Source: Inconstantimicrobium porci
GTDB lineage: Bacteria > Bacillota > Clostridia > Clostridiales > Clostridiaceae
Direction of reading: 5' to 3'
Length of the DNA: 64,000 bases
Assembly: GCF_009696465.1 (NCBI RefSeq)
Contig: NZ_VULX01000001.1
Location: 124,001 to 188,000, forward strand
In this document: positions 8,071 through 18,952 of the stretch, piece by piece
Layout: the number at the start of each line of letters is the position of its first letter
Numbering within the stretch: the stretch's first letter is position 1
Notes under the pieces: model-generated
What the model saw: only the letters and a program-made list of their open reading frames with translations
Database searches by the model: none
What the model was told of the DNA's origin: nothing
Made by a program: the position numbers and the translations under genes

Positions 8071-11000
8071 ATGAAAGTATTACATCTAGGACTTGATGTT
8101 GGATCTACAACAGTAAAGCTAGTTGTTATTGATGATAATAATAAAATACTTTATTCAAAGTATACCAGACATTTTTCTGACATTAGAAGTACAATAATCA
8201 ATATTGTGACAGATGCATACAGCCTTTTACAGGATGAAGAAGTCACTGTTACTGTTACTGGTTCGGGGGGATTATCTGTATCAAAATGGTTAGGTGTTAA
8301 ATTTGAACAAGAAGTTATTGCCTGCACAAAAACTGTAGAGACTTTTATACCTCAGACAGATGTCGTTATAGAACTTGGTGGTGAAGATGCCAAAATTACT
8401 TATTTTGAAGGTACTATTGAACAGAGAATGAACGGAAGCTGTGCTGGTGGTACTGGTGCATTTATCGATCAAATGGCTACACTTTTAAAGACTGATGCCA
8501 TGGGGCTAAATGAAATGGCCAAAAAGCATGCGATGATATATCCTATAGCTGCAAGATGCGGTGTTTTTGCTAAAACTGATATACAGCCACTAATAAATGA
8601 AGGAGCAAAAAAAGAAGATATTGCAGCATCTATTTTTCAGGCAGTAGTTAACCAGACAATCAGTGGTCTTGCATGCGGTAAACCAATAAAGGGAAAGGTT
8701 GCATTCTTAGGTGGACCGTTATGCTTCTTGTCTGAGCTTAGACAAAGATTTATAGAAACTTTAAATCTTAAGGAAGATGAAGTTATATTTCCAGAAAATC
8801 CACAGTTATATGTGGCTCTTGGTGCAGCACTTTTATCTAAGAATCAAGATAAGACAACATACAAAGATCTTATGAATAAAGTTGAAAATTTAAAAGATGT
8901 AAGTGATTCTGATGTTGCGAGACTTGATCCACTATTTAAGAATAAAGAGGAATATAAGGAATTTAAAAATAGACATGATAAAGCAAAGGTTGAAAGAGAA
9001 GATCTTAATTCTTATAAAGGAAATGCATTTTTAGGGATAGATGCAGGTTCTACTACTACTAAGGTTACTCTAGTCAGTGAAGAGGATAAAATTCTTTATT
9101 CTCATTATGGAAGTAATGATGGAAGTCCATTAAATAAGACTATAGAAATACTTAAAGATTTATATAAAAAGCTTCCGAAGGGAGTTAAAATTGCCAATAC
9201 ATGTATTACAGGATATGGTGAAGCGCTTATTCAGGCAGCTCTTCATGTGGATTTAGGAGAAATTGAAACAATAGCACATTGCAAAGCAGCACAGCATTTC
9301 CAGCCTGATGTTGATTTTATACTAGATATTGGTGGACAAGATATGAAGTGTCTTGTAATAAAAAATGGTGTTATTGATAACATAATGCTTAACGAAGCAT
9401 GTTCTTCAGGATGTGGTTCATTTATAGAAACATTTGCAAAATCTCTTAATATTAAAATAGAGGATTTTGCTAAGGAAGCACTTTTCTCAGAGGCTCCAGT
9501 TGATCTTGGATCTAGATGTACTGTATTTATGAATTCAAAAGTTAAACAGGCTCAAAAGGAAGGGGCAACTGTAGGAGATTTATCTGCAGGACTTTCATAT
9601 TCAGTAATTAAGAATGCTTTATTTAAGGTTATAAAGATAAGAGACCCTAAAAAGATGGGTAATAATATCGTTGTGCAGGGTGGTACATTCTATAATGATG
9701 CAGTTTTAAGATGCTTTGAAAGAGTATCAGGAAGAAATGTAATAAGACCTGATGTTGCTGGACTTATGGGAGCATACGGAGCTGCTATAATTGCTAATGA
9801 CAGATGGGACAGAAAAACTGAAAGTACACTTCTTAAGAGTGAAGAACTTGAAACTTTTGAGTTTGACAATGAAATGAAAAGATGTGGAAAGTGTGCAAAC
9901 AACTGTATGCTTACAATAAGTAAGTTCTCAAATGGTGAAAAATTTATAATTGGAAACAGATGTGATAGAGGATTAGGTATTGAATTAAAGAAGAATGACA
10001 TTCCTAATTTATATAAGTATAAGTTTGCAAGAACATTTGGATTCAAACCATTAAAGGAAGAAGAAGCTAAACGTGGTGTTGTGGGAATACCAAGAGTGCT
10101 TAATATGTATGAAAATTATCCATTCTGGTTTACTTTATTCACAAAGCTGGGATTTAGAGTTCAGCTTTCAGCAGTTTCAACTAAGAAGATTTATGAAAAG
10201 GGTATTGATACAATACCATCTGAATCAGCATGTTATCCGGCTAAGATTGTTCATGGACATATTATGGATCTTGTAGAAAAAGGAGTTAAATTCATATTCT
10301 ATCCATGTATTGCATATGAGGAAGCACAGCAGAAGAGAGCTGATAACCACTATAACTGTCCAATGGTAACATCATATCCAGAAGTTATAAAGAACAATAT
10401 GGATATGATTAAGGAAAAGAATATAGATTTCAGAAATCCATTCTTCTCACTTAACAATAAGGAAAAGCTTAAAAAACGATTATATGATGAACTTGATGGT
10501 TTCGATATTACGCAGGAAGAAATTGAGACTGCGCTTGATGCAGCATGGGCTGAAAAAGATAAATATCGTGATGATATAAGGAAAAAGGGAGAGGAAACTC
10601 TCGAATACCTTAAGAAAACTGGCAGAAAGGGAATAGTTCTTGCCGGAAGACCTTATCATGTTGACCCTGAAATTAATCATGGAATAGCAGATCTTATAAC
10701 TGGATTTGGTATGGCAGTTTTAACTGAAGATAGTGTTTGCCATCTTAACAATGCAGACAGACCATTAAGAGTTGTTGACCAGTGGGCTTACCATTCAAGA
10801 CTATATGATGCTGCATCATTTGTAAGAACTCAAAAGAATCTTGAACTTATACAGCTTAATTCGTTTGGATGCGGACTTGATGCAGTTACAACAGACCAGG
10901 TTCAGGAGTTATTAAATGAATATGGTAAGATTTATACAGTTATCAAGATTGATGAGGTAAATAATCTTGGAGCAATCAAGATAAGACTTAGATCTTTAAA

Positions 11001-12354
11001 GGCAGCAATAGAAGAAAGAGACAGAAAGAATTATAATCCTGAAAAGCAGGATTTATCATATAAAAAAGTTGAATTTACTAAAGAAATGAGAAAGAAGTAT
11101 ACAATTTTATCACCACAGATGTCACCAATACATTTTGATATAGTACAAAAGGCATTTGAAATCTGCGGTTATAACCTTGAGGTGCTTCCATCAATTGATA
11201 AGGATGCAACAGAAGAAGGGCTTAGATATGTTAATAATGATGCATGTTATCCATCTATACTTGTAGTAGGACAGATTATACATGCCTTAAAATCAGGCAA
11301 GTATGACCATAATAGTACTGCAGTTATAATCAGCCAGACTGGTGGTGGATGTAGAGCAACTAACTATATTGGATTCCTTAAGAAAGCTCTTAGAGAAGCT
11401 GAACTTTCAAATATTCCAATTATCTCACTTAATCCTGTAGGAATGGAAAAACAGCCTGGATTTACAATCAACCTTAAGCTTGTAAACAGGGGACTTATGG
11501 CTCTTGTCTATGGTGACTTATTCATGAGAGTGCTTTATAGGGTTCGTCCTTATGAAAAAGTTAAGGGTTCAGCAAATGAACTTCATGAGAAGTGGAAAAA
11601 GAAAGCTATTGAGAATGTAATGAATGGCAGCAAACGTGAATTCAAGAAGAACATCGCACAAATCGTAAAAGATTTTGACAATCTGCCAATACTTGATATT
11701 AAGAAGCCTAAGGTTGGTATCGTTGGAGAGATTCTTGTTAAATTCCATCCAACAGCAAATAATAATGTGGTAGATGTGCTTGAAAATGAAGGTGCAGAAG
11801 CTGTAATGCCTGATCTTCTTGATTTCTTCTTATACTGCGCATATGACGCAGAATTTAAGAGAAAATATCTTGAAGGAACAAGAAAAGATGAGTTAGAAAA
11901 TAATATAGGAATATGGTATATTGAAAGATTTAGAAAGACTCTTAAGGAAGAACTTAAGAAGTCTAAGAGATTTTCAGCACCATCAGATATACGTCATTTA
12001 GCATCTCTTGCTCAGAATATACTTTCAGTTGGAAATCAGACTGGTGAAGGATGGTTCCTAACTGGAGAAATGCTTGAACTTATTGAAGAGGATGTAAACA
12101 ACATTCTTTGTATTCAGCCATTTGCCTGTCTTCCTAACCATGTTACAGGAAAAGGAATGATAAAGGCTATTAAGGCTAGAAATCCTCTTGCCAACATAGT
12201 GGCAGTAGACTATGATCCAGGTGCAAGTGAAGTTAACCAGCTTAACAGAATTAAGCTTATGCTTTCAGTTGCTAACAAGAACATTAACAAAGAGAAGCAG
12301 GAAGCAGAAGAAGCTTATAGTGAAGCAGCTGCAACAGATAATGATAAGAATTAA
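8071..12354 (+). CDS. Giant 2-hydroxyacyl-CoA dehydratase activase-related protein
   Basis: 1427 residues from ATG 8071, with AAGGGGGA 7 nt upstream; a TTG just before it is not needed. Two BadF/BcrA-type ASKHA ATPase domains stand in tandem: the first opens with [13 protein letters not shown] and carries GGEDAKI and [11 protein letters not shown]; the second (about residue 318 on) opens with [14 protein letters not shown] and carries GGQDMKC and CSSGCGSF. In true activases such cysteines hold a [4Fe-4S] cluster at the dimer interface. The C-terminal half resembles the DUF2229 / HgdB-like region ([20 protein letters not shown]). Related activators reduce 2-hydroxyacyl-CoA or benzoyl-CoA enzymes, but no dehydratase subunits are nearby. 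These long fusions are common in clostridia and their substrate is not established. No membrane segments. Confidence 0.85.
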   Translation: MKVLHLGLDVGSTTVKLVVIDDNNKILYSKYTRHFSDIRSTIINIVTDAYSLLQDEEVTVTVTGSGGLSVSKWLGVKFEQEVIACTKTVETFIPQTDVVIELGGEDAKITYFEGTIEQRMNGSCAGGTGAFIDQMATLLKTDAMGLNEMAKKHAMIYPIAARCGVFAKTDIQPLINEGAKKEDIAASIFQAVVNQTISGLACGKPIKGKVAFLGGPLCFLSELRQRFIETLNLKEDEVIFPENPQLYVALGAALLSKNQDKTTYKDLMNKVENLKDVSDSDVARLDPLFKNKEEYKEFKNRHDKAKVEREDLNSYKGNAFLGIDAGSTTTKVTLVSEEDKILYSHYGSNDGSPLNKTIEILKDLYKKLPKGVKIANTCITGYGEALIQAALHVDLGEIETIAHCKAAQHFQPDVDFILDIGGQDMKCLVIKNGVIDNIMLNEACSSGCGSFIETFAKSLNIKIEDFAKEALFSEAPVDLGSRCTVFMNSKVKQAQKEGATVGDLSAGLSYSVIKNALFKVIKIRDPKKMGNNIVVQGGTFYNDAVLRCFERVSGRNVIRPDVAGLMGAYGAAIIANDRWDRKTESTLLKSEELETFEFDNEMKRCGKCANNCMLTISKFSNGEKFIIGNRCDRGLGIELKKNDIPNLYKYKFARTFGFKPLKEEEAKRGVVGIPRVLNMYENYPFWFTLFTKLGFRVQLSAVSTKKIYEKGIDTIPSESACYPAKIVHGHIMDLVEKGVKFIFYPCIAYEEAQQKRADNHYNCPMVTSYPEVIKNNMDMIKEKNIDFRNPFFSLNNKEKLKKRLYDELDGFDITQEEIETALDAAWAEKDKYRDDIRKKGEETLEYLKKTGRKGIVLAGRPYHVDPEINHGIADLITGFGMAVLTEDSVCHLNNADRPLRVVDQWAYHSRLYDAASFVRTQKNLELIQLNSFGCGLDAVTTDQVQELLNEYGKIYTVIKIDEVNNLGAIKIRLRSLKAAIEERDRKNYNPEKQDLSYKKVEFTKEMRKKYTILSPQMSPIHFDIVQKAFEICGYNLEVLPSIDKDATEEGLRYVNNDACYPSILVVGQIIHALKSGKYDHNSTAVIISQTGGGCRATNYIGFLKKALREAELSNIPIISLNPVGMEKQPGFTINLKLVNRGLMALVYGDLFMRVLYRVRPYEKVKGSANELHEKWKKKAIENVMNGSKREFKKNIAQIVKDFDNLPILDIKKPKVGIVGEILVKFHPTANNNVVDVLENEGAEAVMPDLLDFFLYCAYDAEFKRKYLEGTRKDELENNIGIWYIERFRKTLKEELKKSKRFSAPSDIRHLASLAQNILSVGNQTGEGWFLTGEMLELIEEDVNNILCIQPFACLPNHVTGKGMIKAIKARNPLANIVAVDYDPGASEVNQLNRIKLMLSVANKNINKEKQEAEEAYSEAAATDNDKN

Positions 12355-12388
12355 GATTTCTTATTATGTGTCATAAAAAGTAATATGG

Positions 12389-12416
12389 TTGACATTTTTT
12401 ATATTACTGGTATATT
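12389..12416 (+). promoter_or_regulatory. Promoter of the valS T-box leader
   Basis: TTGACA at 12389-12394, then 16 nt, then TATATT at 12411-12416. It lies about 50 nt before the first conserved T-box leader sequence, as expected for a sigma-A promoter. Confidence 0.65.
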
Positions 12417-12463
12417 ATATATAGTAAATATAAGTCTAAACAGATTGAATTAAAAGTAAAGAC

Positions 12464-12705
12464 ATTGAAAAAGAGGAGTAAGAATAGAACGATATTTAGA
12501 GAGGAAAGTTTATAAGCTGAAAGACTTTCTATATTAGTTATTCTGAAGGTAGCTTTTGAGTTTCTCCGCTGAAATTTACAGTAAGCAGAGACGGTTAATA
12601 CCGTTATATTTCTTGAGTGTCTGCATAGTTAATGCTATTGTTGTATGCAGAAATAAAGGTGGTACCACGAGTCTTCGTCCTTTTTAGGATGAAGGCTCTT
12701 TTATA
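12464..12705 (+). promoter_or_regulatory. T-box riboswitch (tRNA-Val) controlling valS
   Basis: The 14-nt T-box core GGTGGTACCACG lies near 12657-12669, preceded by a stem-loop-rich leader and followed by the terminator stem (12669-12680 with 12687-12698) and a T-run. Aligning the specifier region with the second T-box of this window (pheS) places CTGAAG directly before GTA at 12549-12551, a valine codon. Uncharged tRNA-Val should pair through its anticodon here and through its CCA end at the T-box bulge, stabilising the antiterminator and allowing valS read-through. Confidence 0.9.
12669..12703 (+). terminator. T-box-regulated terminator of valS
   Basis: A 12-bp stem (12669-12680 with 12687-12698, two G-U pairs, 6-nt loop) ends in CTCTTTTAT. 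It overlaps the T-box core, so the antiterminator and terminator are mutually exclusive. Confidence 0.8.
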
Positions 12706-12772
12706 TTTTATCAGCAAACTAATACATAAATTAGGTAACTATCAGTTTACATCAATACTTGGAATAGATCAG

Positions 12773-12955
12773 AGATTAGAACGAAGAGAGTAGAGAAAAG
12801 GATGAAACTCCTTGTGGGAGTTTCGAGCCAAGACGTAAGCGAACATGCCAAATCAAAGATTTGGAATGCCTGCTTAAGCATGGCGAATAAGTTTCGTTCT
12901 TTATTCTTATTCCAGCTCTATTATCTCTAATCTTTTTAATTTATAGTTTAGCGTT
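12773..12955. repeat. Large palindromic element between the T-box and valS
   Basis: Nested inverted repeats: AGATTAGA (12773-12780) with TCTAATCT (12926-12933), AGAACGAA (near 12778-12785) with TTCGTTCT (12893-12900), and inner hairpins GAAACTCC/GGGAGTTTC and CCAAATC/GATTTGG. It shares the outer arm, the ATGAAACTCC core and the right flank with copy A at about 1677-1765. It lies in the valS mRNA leader, after the T-box terminator and about 55 nt before the start codon. No open reading frame. Confidence 0.55.
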
Positions 12956-13008
12956 TTGTTGAAAAATTTTAAATACTAAAATCTTATTATAAGCAGGAGG
13001 TAACTAAG

Positions 13009-15651
13009 ATGGAAAATAAGAATATAGCAACAACTTATAATCCAAAAGAATTCGAAGAAAGAATTTATAAAACTTGGGAAGAAAAAAAATACTTTACACC
13101 TAAAGTAGATAAAAGCAAGAAACCATATAGCATTATGATGCCGCCACCAAATATTACTGGAAAGCTTCATTTAGGTCATGCTCTTGATATTGCTCTTCAG
13201 GATACCTTAATTAGATTCAAGAGAATGCAGGGATATAGTACATTGCTTCTTCCAGGACAGGATCATGCAAGTATTGCAACAGAAGTTAAAGTTGAAAAAG
13301 AACTTCTAAATAAAGGCTTAAAGAAGAAGGAAATGGGTAGAGAAGCATTCCTTGAAAAAGTATGGGAATGGTCTGATGAATATAGAGAAAAGATTAGAAC
13401 TCAGCAGAAAAAGCTAGGAACTTCAGCTGATTTCACAAGAGAAGCATTTACAATGGATGAAAACTTAAGTAAAGCAGTTAAACATGTATTTGTTAAACTT
13501 TACAATGAAGGTCTTATATACCAGGGGAATAGAATAACTAACTGGTGTCCTAAATGTCAGACTGCTTTATCTGATGCAGAAATAGAATATGAAGAACAAG
13601 ATGGATTCTTCTGGCATATTAACTATCCAGTTAAGGACTCTGATGAAGTTATAGAAATAGCTACAACTAGACCAGAAACTCTATTAGGAGATACTGCTGT
13701 TGCTGTAAACCCTAAAGATAAGAGATATGCTCATCTTGTAGGAAAAACTTTAGTGCTTCCACTAGTAGGAAGAGAAATTCCAATAGTTGCAGATGATTAT
13801 GTAGACATGGAATTTGGTACTGGTGCTGTTAAGATTACTCCAGCTCATGACCCTAATGATTTCGAAGTTGGTAAGAGACATAATCTTGAAGCTATTAGAG
13901 TTATGGATGACAAGGGTATAATCAATAACCTTGGCGGAAAGTATGCAGGACTTGACAGATACGAAGCTAGAAATCAGATAGTTGAAGACTTAAAGGCTGA
14001 AGGCTCACTTGTTAAGATTAAGCCTCATACTCATAATGTTGGAACTCATGATAGATGCAGTACTGTTGTAGAACCTATAATTTCTAAACAGTGGTACGTT
14101 AAGATGAGTGAACTAGCTAAGCCAGCTATCGAAGCAGTTAAGACTAAGAAAACAAAATTTGTACCAGAAAGATTCGATAAGACTTACTTCAATTGGATGG
14201 AAAACATTCAGGATTGGTGTATATCAAGACAGCTATGGTGGGGACATAGAATACCAGTATGGTATTGTAACGATTGTGGCGCAATAACAGTTTCAGAAGA
14301 AACTCCAAAGTGCTGCTCAAAGTGTCACTCAGAAAACTTAAGACAGGACGAGGATGTACTTGATACATGGTTCTCATCTGCATTATGGCCATTCTCAACA
14401 CTTGGCTGGCCAGAAAAGACTGAGGACTTAGAGTACTTCTATCCAACAAATACTCTTGTTACTGGATATGATATCATATTCTTCTGGGTAGCTAGAATGA
14501 TATTCTCAGGCCTTCATAATATGAATGAAGTACCATTTGAAAATGTACTTATCCATGGTCTTGTGAGAGATGCTCAGGGAAGAAAGTTTAGTAAGTCTTT
14601 AGGAAATGGTGTGGATCCACTTGAAGTTATAGATGAATATGGTGCTGACGCATTAAGATACATGCTAATTTCAGGTAACGCTCCAGGAAATGATATAAGA
14701 TACTATCCTGAAAAAGTTGAAGCAGCTAGAAACTTTGCAAATAAGATATGGAATGCTTCAAGATTTGTTATGATGAACCTTGATAAGGATCTTATGGATA
14801 AATATAAAGACTGTAAGGAATTCAGCATGGCTGACAGATGGATACTTTCAAGAGTTAATACTGTAGCTAAAGAGGTTACTGAAAATCTTGATAAGTTTGA
14901 ACTTGGAGTTGCACTTCAGAAAGTTAATGATTTTATGTGGGATGAATTCTGTGACTGGTATATAGAACTTGTTAAGCCAGTTTTATATGGAGAAGACGAA
15001 AAGAAGAAGGGTGTAACTTATAATGTATTAAGCACAGTTCTTATTTCGGGACTTAAGATGCTTCACCCAGTAATGCCTTTTATCACAGAAGAAATATATA
15101 CTCATCTTACTGATGAATGTGAATCAATTACAGTTTCTAAGTGGCCAGAATATGATGAAAGCTTAAATGACACTGATGCAGAAAAGGAAATGGCATTTGT
15201 TATTGAAGCTATTAAGTCTTTAAGAAATGTAAGAGCAGAAATGAATGTACCACCATCAAGAAAAGCTAAACTTATTGCTTACATCAATGATGAGTGTAAA
15301 GATGCTTTCGAAAAAGGAAAGACTTATATGGAAAAACTTGCTTCATGCAGTGAAGTAACATTTATTACTGATAAGAAGGATGTTCCAGAAAATGCTGTAT
15401 CAGCAGTTGTTAAGGGTGGAGAATTATTCATGCCTTTATTAGATCTTGTTGATAAAGATAAGGAACTTGAAAGATTAAACAAGGAAAAAGCTAAACTTGA
15501 ATCTGAAATAATGAGAGTTGAAAAGAAGCTTTCAAATGAAAAGTTTGTAAGTAAGGCTCCAGAAGCTGTAGTTAATGAAGAAAGAGTTAAGGGCGAAAAA
15601 TATAAAGAAATGCTTCAGGCAGTACTTCAAAGAATAGAAGCTCTTAATTAG
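13009..15651 (+). CDS. valS: Valine--tRNA ligase
   Basis: 880 residues, normal for ValRS. Class I signatures: HLGH at 54-57 (HIGH motif, preceded by PPPNITGKL) and KFSKS at 526-530 (KMSKS). The CP1 editing domain (about 190-350, with [12 protein letters not shown]) clears misactivated threonine. The anticodon-binding domain follows at about 610-760, and a C-terminal coiled coil (about 810-880, [19 protein letters not shown]) is characteristic of ValRS. AGGAGG precedes the ATG. Controlled by the upstream T-box; folC follows 12 nt downstream and is probably co-transcribed. Confidence 0.98.
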   Translation: MENKNIATTYNPKEFEERIYKTWEEKKYFTPKVDKSKKPYSIMMPPPNITGKLHLGHALDIALQDTLIRFKRMQGYSTLLLPGQDHASIATEVKVEKELLNKGLKKKEMGREAFLEKVWEWSDEYREKIRTQQKKLGTSADFTREAFTMDENLSKAVKHVFVKLYNEGLIYQGNRITNWCPKCQTALSDAEIEYEEQDGFFWHINYPVKDSDEVIEIATTRPETLLGDTAVAVNPKDKRYAHLVGKTLVLPLVGREIPIVADDYVDMEFGTGAVKITPAHDPNDFEVGKRHNLEAIRVMDDKGIINNLGGKYAGLDRYEARNQIVEDLKAEGSLVKIKPHTHNVGTHDRCSTVVEPIISKQWYVKMSELAKPAIEAVKTKKTKFVPERFDKTYFNWMENIQDWCISRQLWWGHRIPVWYCNDCGAITVSEETPKCCSKCHSENLRQDEDVLDTWFSSALWPFSTLGWPEKTEDLEYFYPTNTLVTGYDIIFFWVARMIFSGLHNMNEVPFENVLIHGLVRDAQGRKFSKSLGNGVDPLEVIDEYGADALRYMLISGNAPGNDIRYYPEKVEAARNFANKIWNASRFVMMNLDKDLMDKYKDCKEFSMADRWILSRVNTVAKEVTENLDKFELGVALQKVNDFMWDEFCDWYIELVKPVLYGEDEKKKGVTYNVLSTVLISGLKMLHPVMPFITEEIYTHLTDECESITVSKWPEYDESLNDTDAEKEMAFVIEAIKSLRNVRAEMNVPPSRKAKLIAYINDECKDAFEKGKTYMEKLASCSEVTFITDKKDVPENAVSAVVKGGELFMPLLDLVDKDKELERLNKEKAKLESEIMRVEKKLSNEKFVSKAPEAVVNEERVKGEKYKEMLQAVLQRIEALN

Positions 15652-15663
15652 GGATGATTTGAT

Positions 15664-16995
15664 ATGAAATATGAATTAAGTTACGAAGAATGTATGAGTT
15701 TTATACATGGAGCTAAAAGATTCAGTGATAATCCCGGACTTAAAAGAACAAAGGAAATTCTGAGGGCGCTAGGCAGCCCTCAGGATTCTCTTAAGATTGT
15801 CCATGTTGCGGGAACAAATGGAAAAGGATCTGTTACTGCAATGATATCTTCAGTGTTAAAGGAAGCAGGATATAGTGTTGGAATGTATACTTCACCATAT
15901 CTTGAGGAATTTGAAGAAAGAATTCAGATTAACAATGTAAATATATCTAAAACAAGACTTGCATATTATGCAGGTCTTGTTAAATATGCAGTAAAAAAAG
16001 CATCTGAAAAAGGACTTGGATATCCTAATGAGTTTGAGATTATCACATGCATAATGTTTAAGTACTTTGCAGATGAAAAAGTTGATTATGCTGTTGTAGA
16101 AGTAGGTCTTGGTGGCAGACTTGATGCAACTAATGTTATAAAACCTGTATTGTCTGTTATAACAGCAATAAGTTATGATCATATGAATGTATTAGGAAAT
16201 ACTTTGGGTGAAATAGCTGAAGAAAAGGCTGGCATAATTAAAAACGGAATTCCCGTAGTTTCGTCTGCTCAGAAGAAAGAAGTGATAGATGCACTGATTA
16301 AAAATGCAGAATCTAAAGTCGCTGAGATAAGCTTTGTGAATAATAATTCATTTACAGTCATTGAAGCTAAAAGGGAAGATATGTGTCAGTTGGTTGAAGT
16401 GAAAACAGATAAAGCTAATTATAAGATTTTATTAAATCTACTTGGAACATATCAGGTATCTAACTGTGCACTTGCTGTAAATGCTCTTGAAAAGCTTATA
16501 GATAGCGGTGTAGAGATAAGCATGGATAATATGCTTATAGGTCTTAATAAAACGCGCTGGATAGGCAGAATGGAAGTCTTGAGCAGAAATCCACTAATTG
16601 TTATTGATGGAGCTCATAATATTGATGGTATAAAGAAACTAAAAGAAAGCACATCTAAATACTTTTTATATAAAAAACTAATTCTCATTTTAGGAATTTT
16701 GGCTGATAAAGATACTAATATGATGCTTGATGAAATTTCATCAATAGCTGATTATATTATCTTTACCCTACCTCACAGCTTAAGGGCTGAAGATCCTTAT
16801 AATTTATATGAGAAGACTTATGATAAAAGTAGATGTTTTGTTATAGAAAGCTATGAAGAAGCTTTAAAAAAAGCAGAGTTATTAGCTAACGACTGTGACA
16901 TGATTCTATGTGCAGGATCGCTGTATATGATTGGTGATATGAGGAAAGTAATTTTAAATGATAAAGAGATAAGAGAAAGGGTTGAAATTCATTAA
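15664..16995 (+). CDS. folC: Folylpolyglutamate synthase / dihydrofolate synthase family
   Basis: 443 residues. The P-loop HVAGTNGKGSV (about 48-57) and the substrate segment YTSPYLEEFEERIQIN are typical of FolC, with a Mur-ligase-like C-terminal domain from about 300 (IDGAHNIDGI is a hallmark). The enzyme adds glutamate to folates and may also make dihydrofolate; which activity applies cannot be told here. Located 12 nt after valS, a common clostridial gene order, and followed by an intrinsic terminator. Confidence 0.93.
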   Translation: MKYELSYEECMSFIHGAKRFSDNPGLKRTKEILRALGSPQDSLKIVHVAGTNGKGSVTAMISSVLKEAGYSVGMYTSPYLEEFEERIQINNVNISKTRLAYYAGLVKYAVKKASEKGLGYPNEFEIITCIMFKYFADEKVDYAVVEVGLGGRLDATNVIKPVLSVITAISYDHMNVLGNTLGEIAEEKAGIIKNGIPVVSSAQKKEVIDALIKNAESKVAEISFVNNNSFTVIEAKREDMCQLVEVKTDKANYKILLNLLGTYQVSNCALAVNALEKLIDSGVEISMDNMLIGLNKTRWIGRMEVLSRNPLIVIDGAHNIDGIKKLKESTSKYFLYKKLILILGILADKDTNMMLDEISSIADYIIFTLPHSLRAEDPYNLYEKTYDKSRCFVIESYEEALKKAELLANDCDMILCAGSLYMIGDMRKVILNDKEIRERVEIH

Positions 16996-17024
16996 CTATT
17001 CGTTATTCATTATTCTCTGTTCAC

Positions 17025-17058
17025 TAAAAAAAATCGTCTTTAAATGACGATTTTTTTT
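17025..17058. terminator. Bidirectional terminator between folC and the TSCPD gene
   Basis: A/T-run flanked hairpin: AAATCGTC (17031-17038) pairs with GACGATTT (17046-17053), loop TTTAAAT. The segment just before it (about 16993-17022) matches the ACTATTCGTTATTC...CTCTGTTC motif also found at about 22412-22440. Confidence 0.85.
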
Positions 17059-17059
17059 A

Positions 17060-17305
17060 CTATTTATTCTTTATTTCCATTAAAGCATGTGCAAGCTGGT
17101 CAGGGCATGAAGTTCCTTTGCTGCCACAGCTAATACCGCTAAGCTTGTTTATAACGTCATCAACGTCCATTCCTTCTGCAAGCTTTGATAAGCCTTGAAG
17201 GTTACCATTACATCCTCCTACAAAGCTTAAATTTGTAACTTTATTATCTTTTATATCAAAAGATATACTTCTTGAACATACTCCTTTTGGTGCATATGAA
17301 TACAT
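17060..17305 (-). CDS. Small TSCPD domain protein
   Basis: 81 residues covering a single TSCPD module: the eponymous GTSCPDQLAHAL is near the C-terminus, preceded by GGCNGNLQGLSKLAEGM and a CSRSISFDI segment. Four cysteines are conserved in such proteins, suggesting metal binding. The same module occurs at the C-terminus of some ribonucleotide reductases, but stand-alone versions are uncharacterised. Strong GGGGGGAA site before the ATG; 48 bp downstream of the DUF4364 gene on the same strand and probably in its operon. Confidence 0.8.
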   Translation of the reverse strand: MYSYAPKGVCSRSISFDIKDNKVTNLSFVGGCNGNLQGLSKLAEGMDVDDVINKLSGISCGSKGTSCPDQLAHALMEIKNK

Positions 17306-17353
17306 GTAAATTCCCCCCGATATATTTATATTATTGAATTAGAATTCATTCAA

Positions 17354-17881
17354 TCATTCATTAATTAAGGCATTAAGAATTTTATTATAAATATCTGCTG
17401 AATTATGCTTCCACTTTGTACATAAATCCACTGCCTGTTTTTTTGATACTACATTTACCTTTAAATCAAGCAGGAGAGTATCATTCTCGATAGCTTTAAG
17501 ATTAACGATAAATGAATCTTTATTAGCAGGAAGGTAATCTGCAGTTATTGAAAATTCTTTCTTTAAAGATTCAATTTTAGTATGAATATATTCATCTATC
17601 TGGTTTAATTTCGATGGTGAAATTCTATCTTTAAAAAGCATAAGTACATTTTCACCTTTTTGAGTTAACTGAAGACTCTTTTTTTTATTGACTTCTACAT
17701 ATTTTAAAAAATCTGTATTAATTAATTCAGTAATATACTGCTGTAGAGTGAAATAGTTAACAAAACTGTTCTCTAAGACAATATCAGTAAGCTGAGTATT
17801 AGAAATAGGTATAGTCACAGATTTTATTATATGTAAAAGAAGCAGCTTATTTTCTGCTAGTTCTGTTGAATTCTCGTACAT
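17354..17881 (-). CDS. DUF4364 family predicted transcriptional regulator
   Basis: 175 residues from the ATG at 17881, which has GGAG 8 nt upstream; an in-frame GTG 9 nt earlier sits almost on top of that site. The N-terminal half reads as a winged-helix fold (ELAENKLLLLHIIKSV, FTLQQYITELINTDFL, then a wing KKKSLQLTQKGENVL), matching DUF4364, a Firmicute family assumed to bind DNA. The C-terminal half is mixed alpha/beta with no motif I recognise. Target unknown. Confidence 0.75.
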   Translation of the reverse strand: MYENSTELAENKLLLLHIIKSVTIPISNTQLTDIVLENSFVNYFTLQQYITELINTDFLKYVEVNKKKSLQLTQKGENVLMLFKDRISPSKLNQIDEYIHTKIESLKKEFSITADYLPANKDSFIVNLKAIENDTLLLDLKVNVVSKKQAVDLCTKWKHNSADIYNKILNALINE

Positions 17882-18079
17882 ATACCACACTCCAAATCTT
17901 TATGTATATTTTAATAATAACTTAAATTGTAGTATTAATCAAATACTTAAGTTAAAAAATAAAAATAATTAGTAGTTTATCTAACGTGTATAGTCATGAA
18001 AATACGATTACAAGTATAATCATAAATTTATTAGTTATTTAATAAAATATATAAGAAATATTTTAAAGGGGTTTATAGT

Positions 18080-18826
18080 ATGAGAAAAAAAACAGAAGGC
18101 CTTATTATAAGCATACTATGCGCATTTCTTATAATATCGTGCTGTGGTTCGGAAAATACATTTGCACAAAAGAAGGAATTGCCGATTTATTGTGTAGATA
18201 CAAATGAGAAAAAGATAGCACTTACTATAGATGTCAACTGGGCCGATGATGAACATCTTGATGAGATTTTAGATATTTTAAAAGAAAAAGATATAAAAGC
18301 AACGTTTTTTATTATAGGTTCTTGGGTTAATTATGCGCCTGAAAATGCAGAAAAACTTAAGAGAATTAATGAAGGTGGGCATGAAATCGGAAATCATAGC
18401 TATTCTCATCCTGACTATACCAAGATATCATCAGACAAGATGATTAGTGAAATTAAAAAGACTAATGAAATTATTAAGAATACAACTGGTGTTATGCCAA
18501 AATATTTTAGATTTCCAAGTGGAGCTTATAATAATGCTGCTGTAAATAATATTAAAGTTAATGGCTATATTCCAATACAATGGGATGTAGACAGTCTTGA
18601 TTGGAAATCAACGAGCGCTGAAGCTGAATATGACAGGGTGACTAAGAAGGTTAAGAGTGGTTCTATAATTTTATATCATAATAATGGAAAGTTTACGACA
18701 AAAAGTATGAGTAAGGTTATTGATACGCTAAAAAACGATAATTACAAGTTTGTCACAATAGACGAATTATTAATAAAAGAAAACTATTATGTTGATAATG
18801 AAGGAAGGCAAAAAATAATCTATTAA
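18080..18826 (+). CDS. PdaB/YlxY-like polysaccharide deacetylase
   Basis: 248 residues. An N-terminal hydrophobic export signal (about 6-27, with an ISCCGS stretch that may be a lipobox-like site) is followed by a NodB homology domain. Motif 1 is LTIDVNWADD rather than TFDDG, the variant typical of the PdaB/YlxY branch; motif 2 is HSYSHP; motif 3 is RFPSGAY. PdaB is needed for spore integrity in Bacillus, while the exact reaction of this branch is unclear because the first motif is altered. Good ribosome site AAAGGGG; probably monocistronic. Confidence 0.8.
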   Translation: MRKKTEGLIISILCAFLIISCCGSENTFAQKKELPIYCVDTNEKKIALTIDVNWADDEHLDEILDILKEKDIKATFFIIGSWVNYAPENAEKLKRINEGGHEIGNHSYSHPDYTKISSDKMISEIKKTNEIIKNTTGVMPKYFRFPSGAYNNAAVNNIKVNGYIPIQWDVDSLDWKSTSAEAEYDRVTKKVKSGSIILYHNNGKFTTKSMSKVIDTLKNDNYKFVTIDELLIKENYYVDNEGRQKIIY

Positions 18827-18845
18827 TTAATAGAACAAAAAAATA

Positions 18846-18875
18846 TTGAAAGATTAATACTAATTGTATTATAAT
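18846..18875 (+). promoter_or_regulatory. Promoter for the SSB-like gene
   Basis: TTGAAA at 18846-18851, an 18-nt spacer and a perfect TATAAT at 18870-18875, giving a leader of about 70 nt before the start at 18953. Confidence 0.6.
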
Positions 18876-18952
18876 GGAAGAGGACAGACATAAAGAGAAA
18901 ATTTATGATAAACTTACATTAGTGTTAATGAACAATAGGGAGAGGGGTTTAA

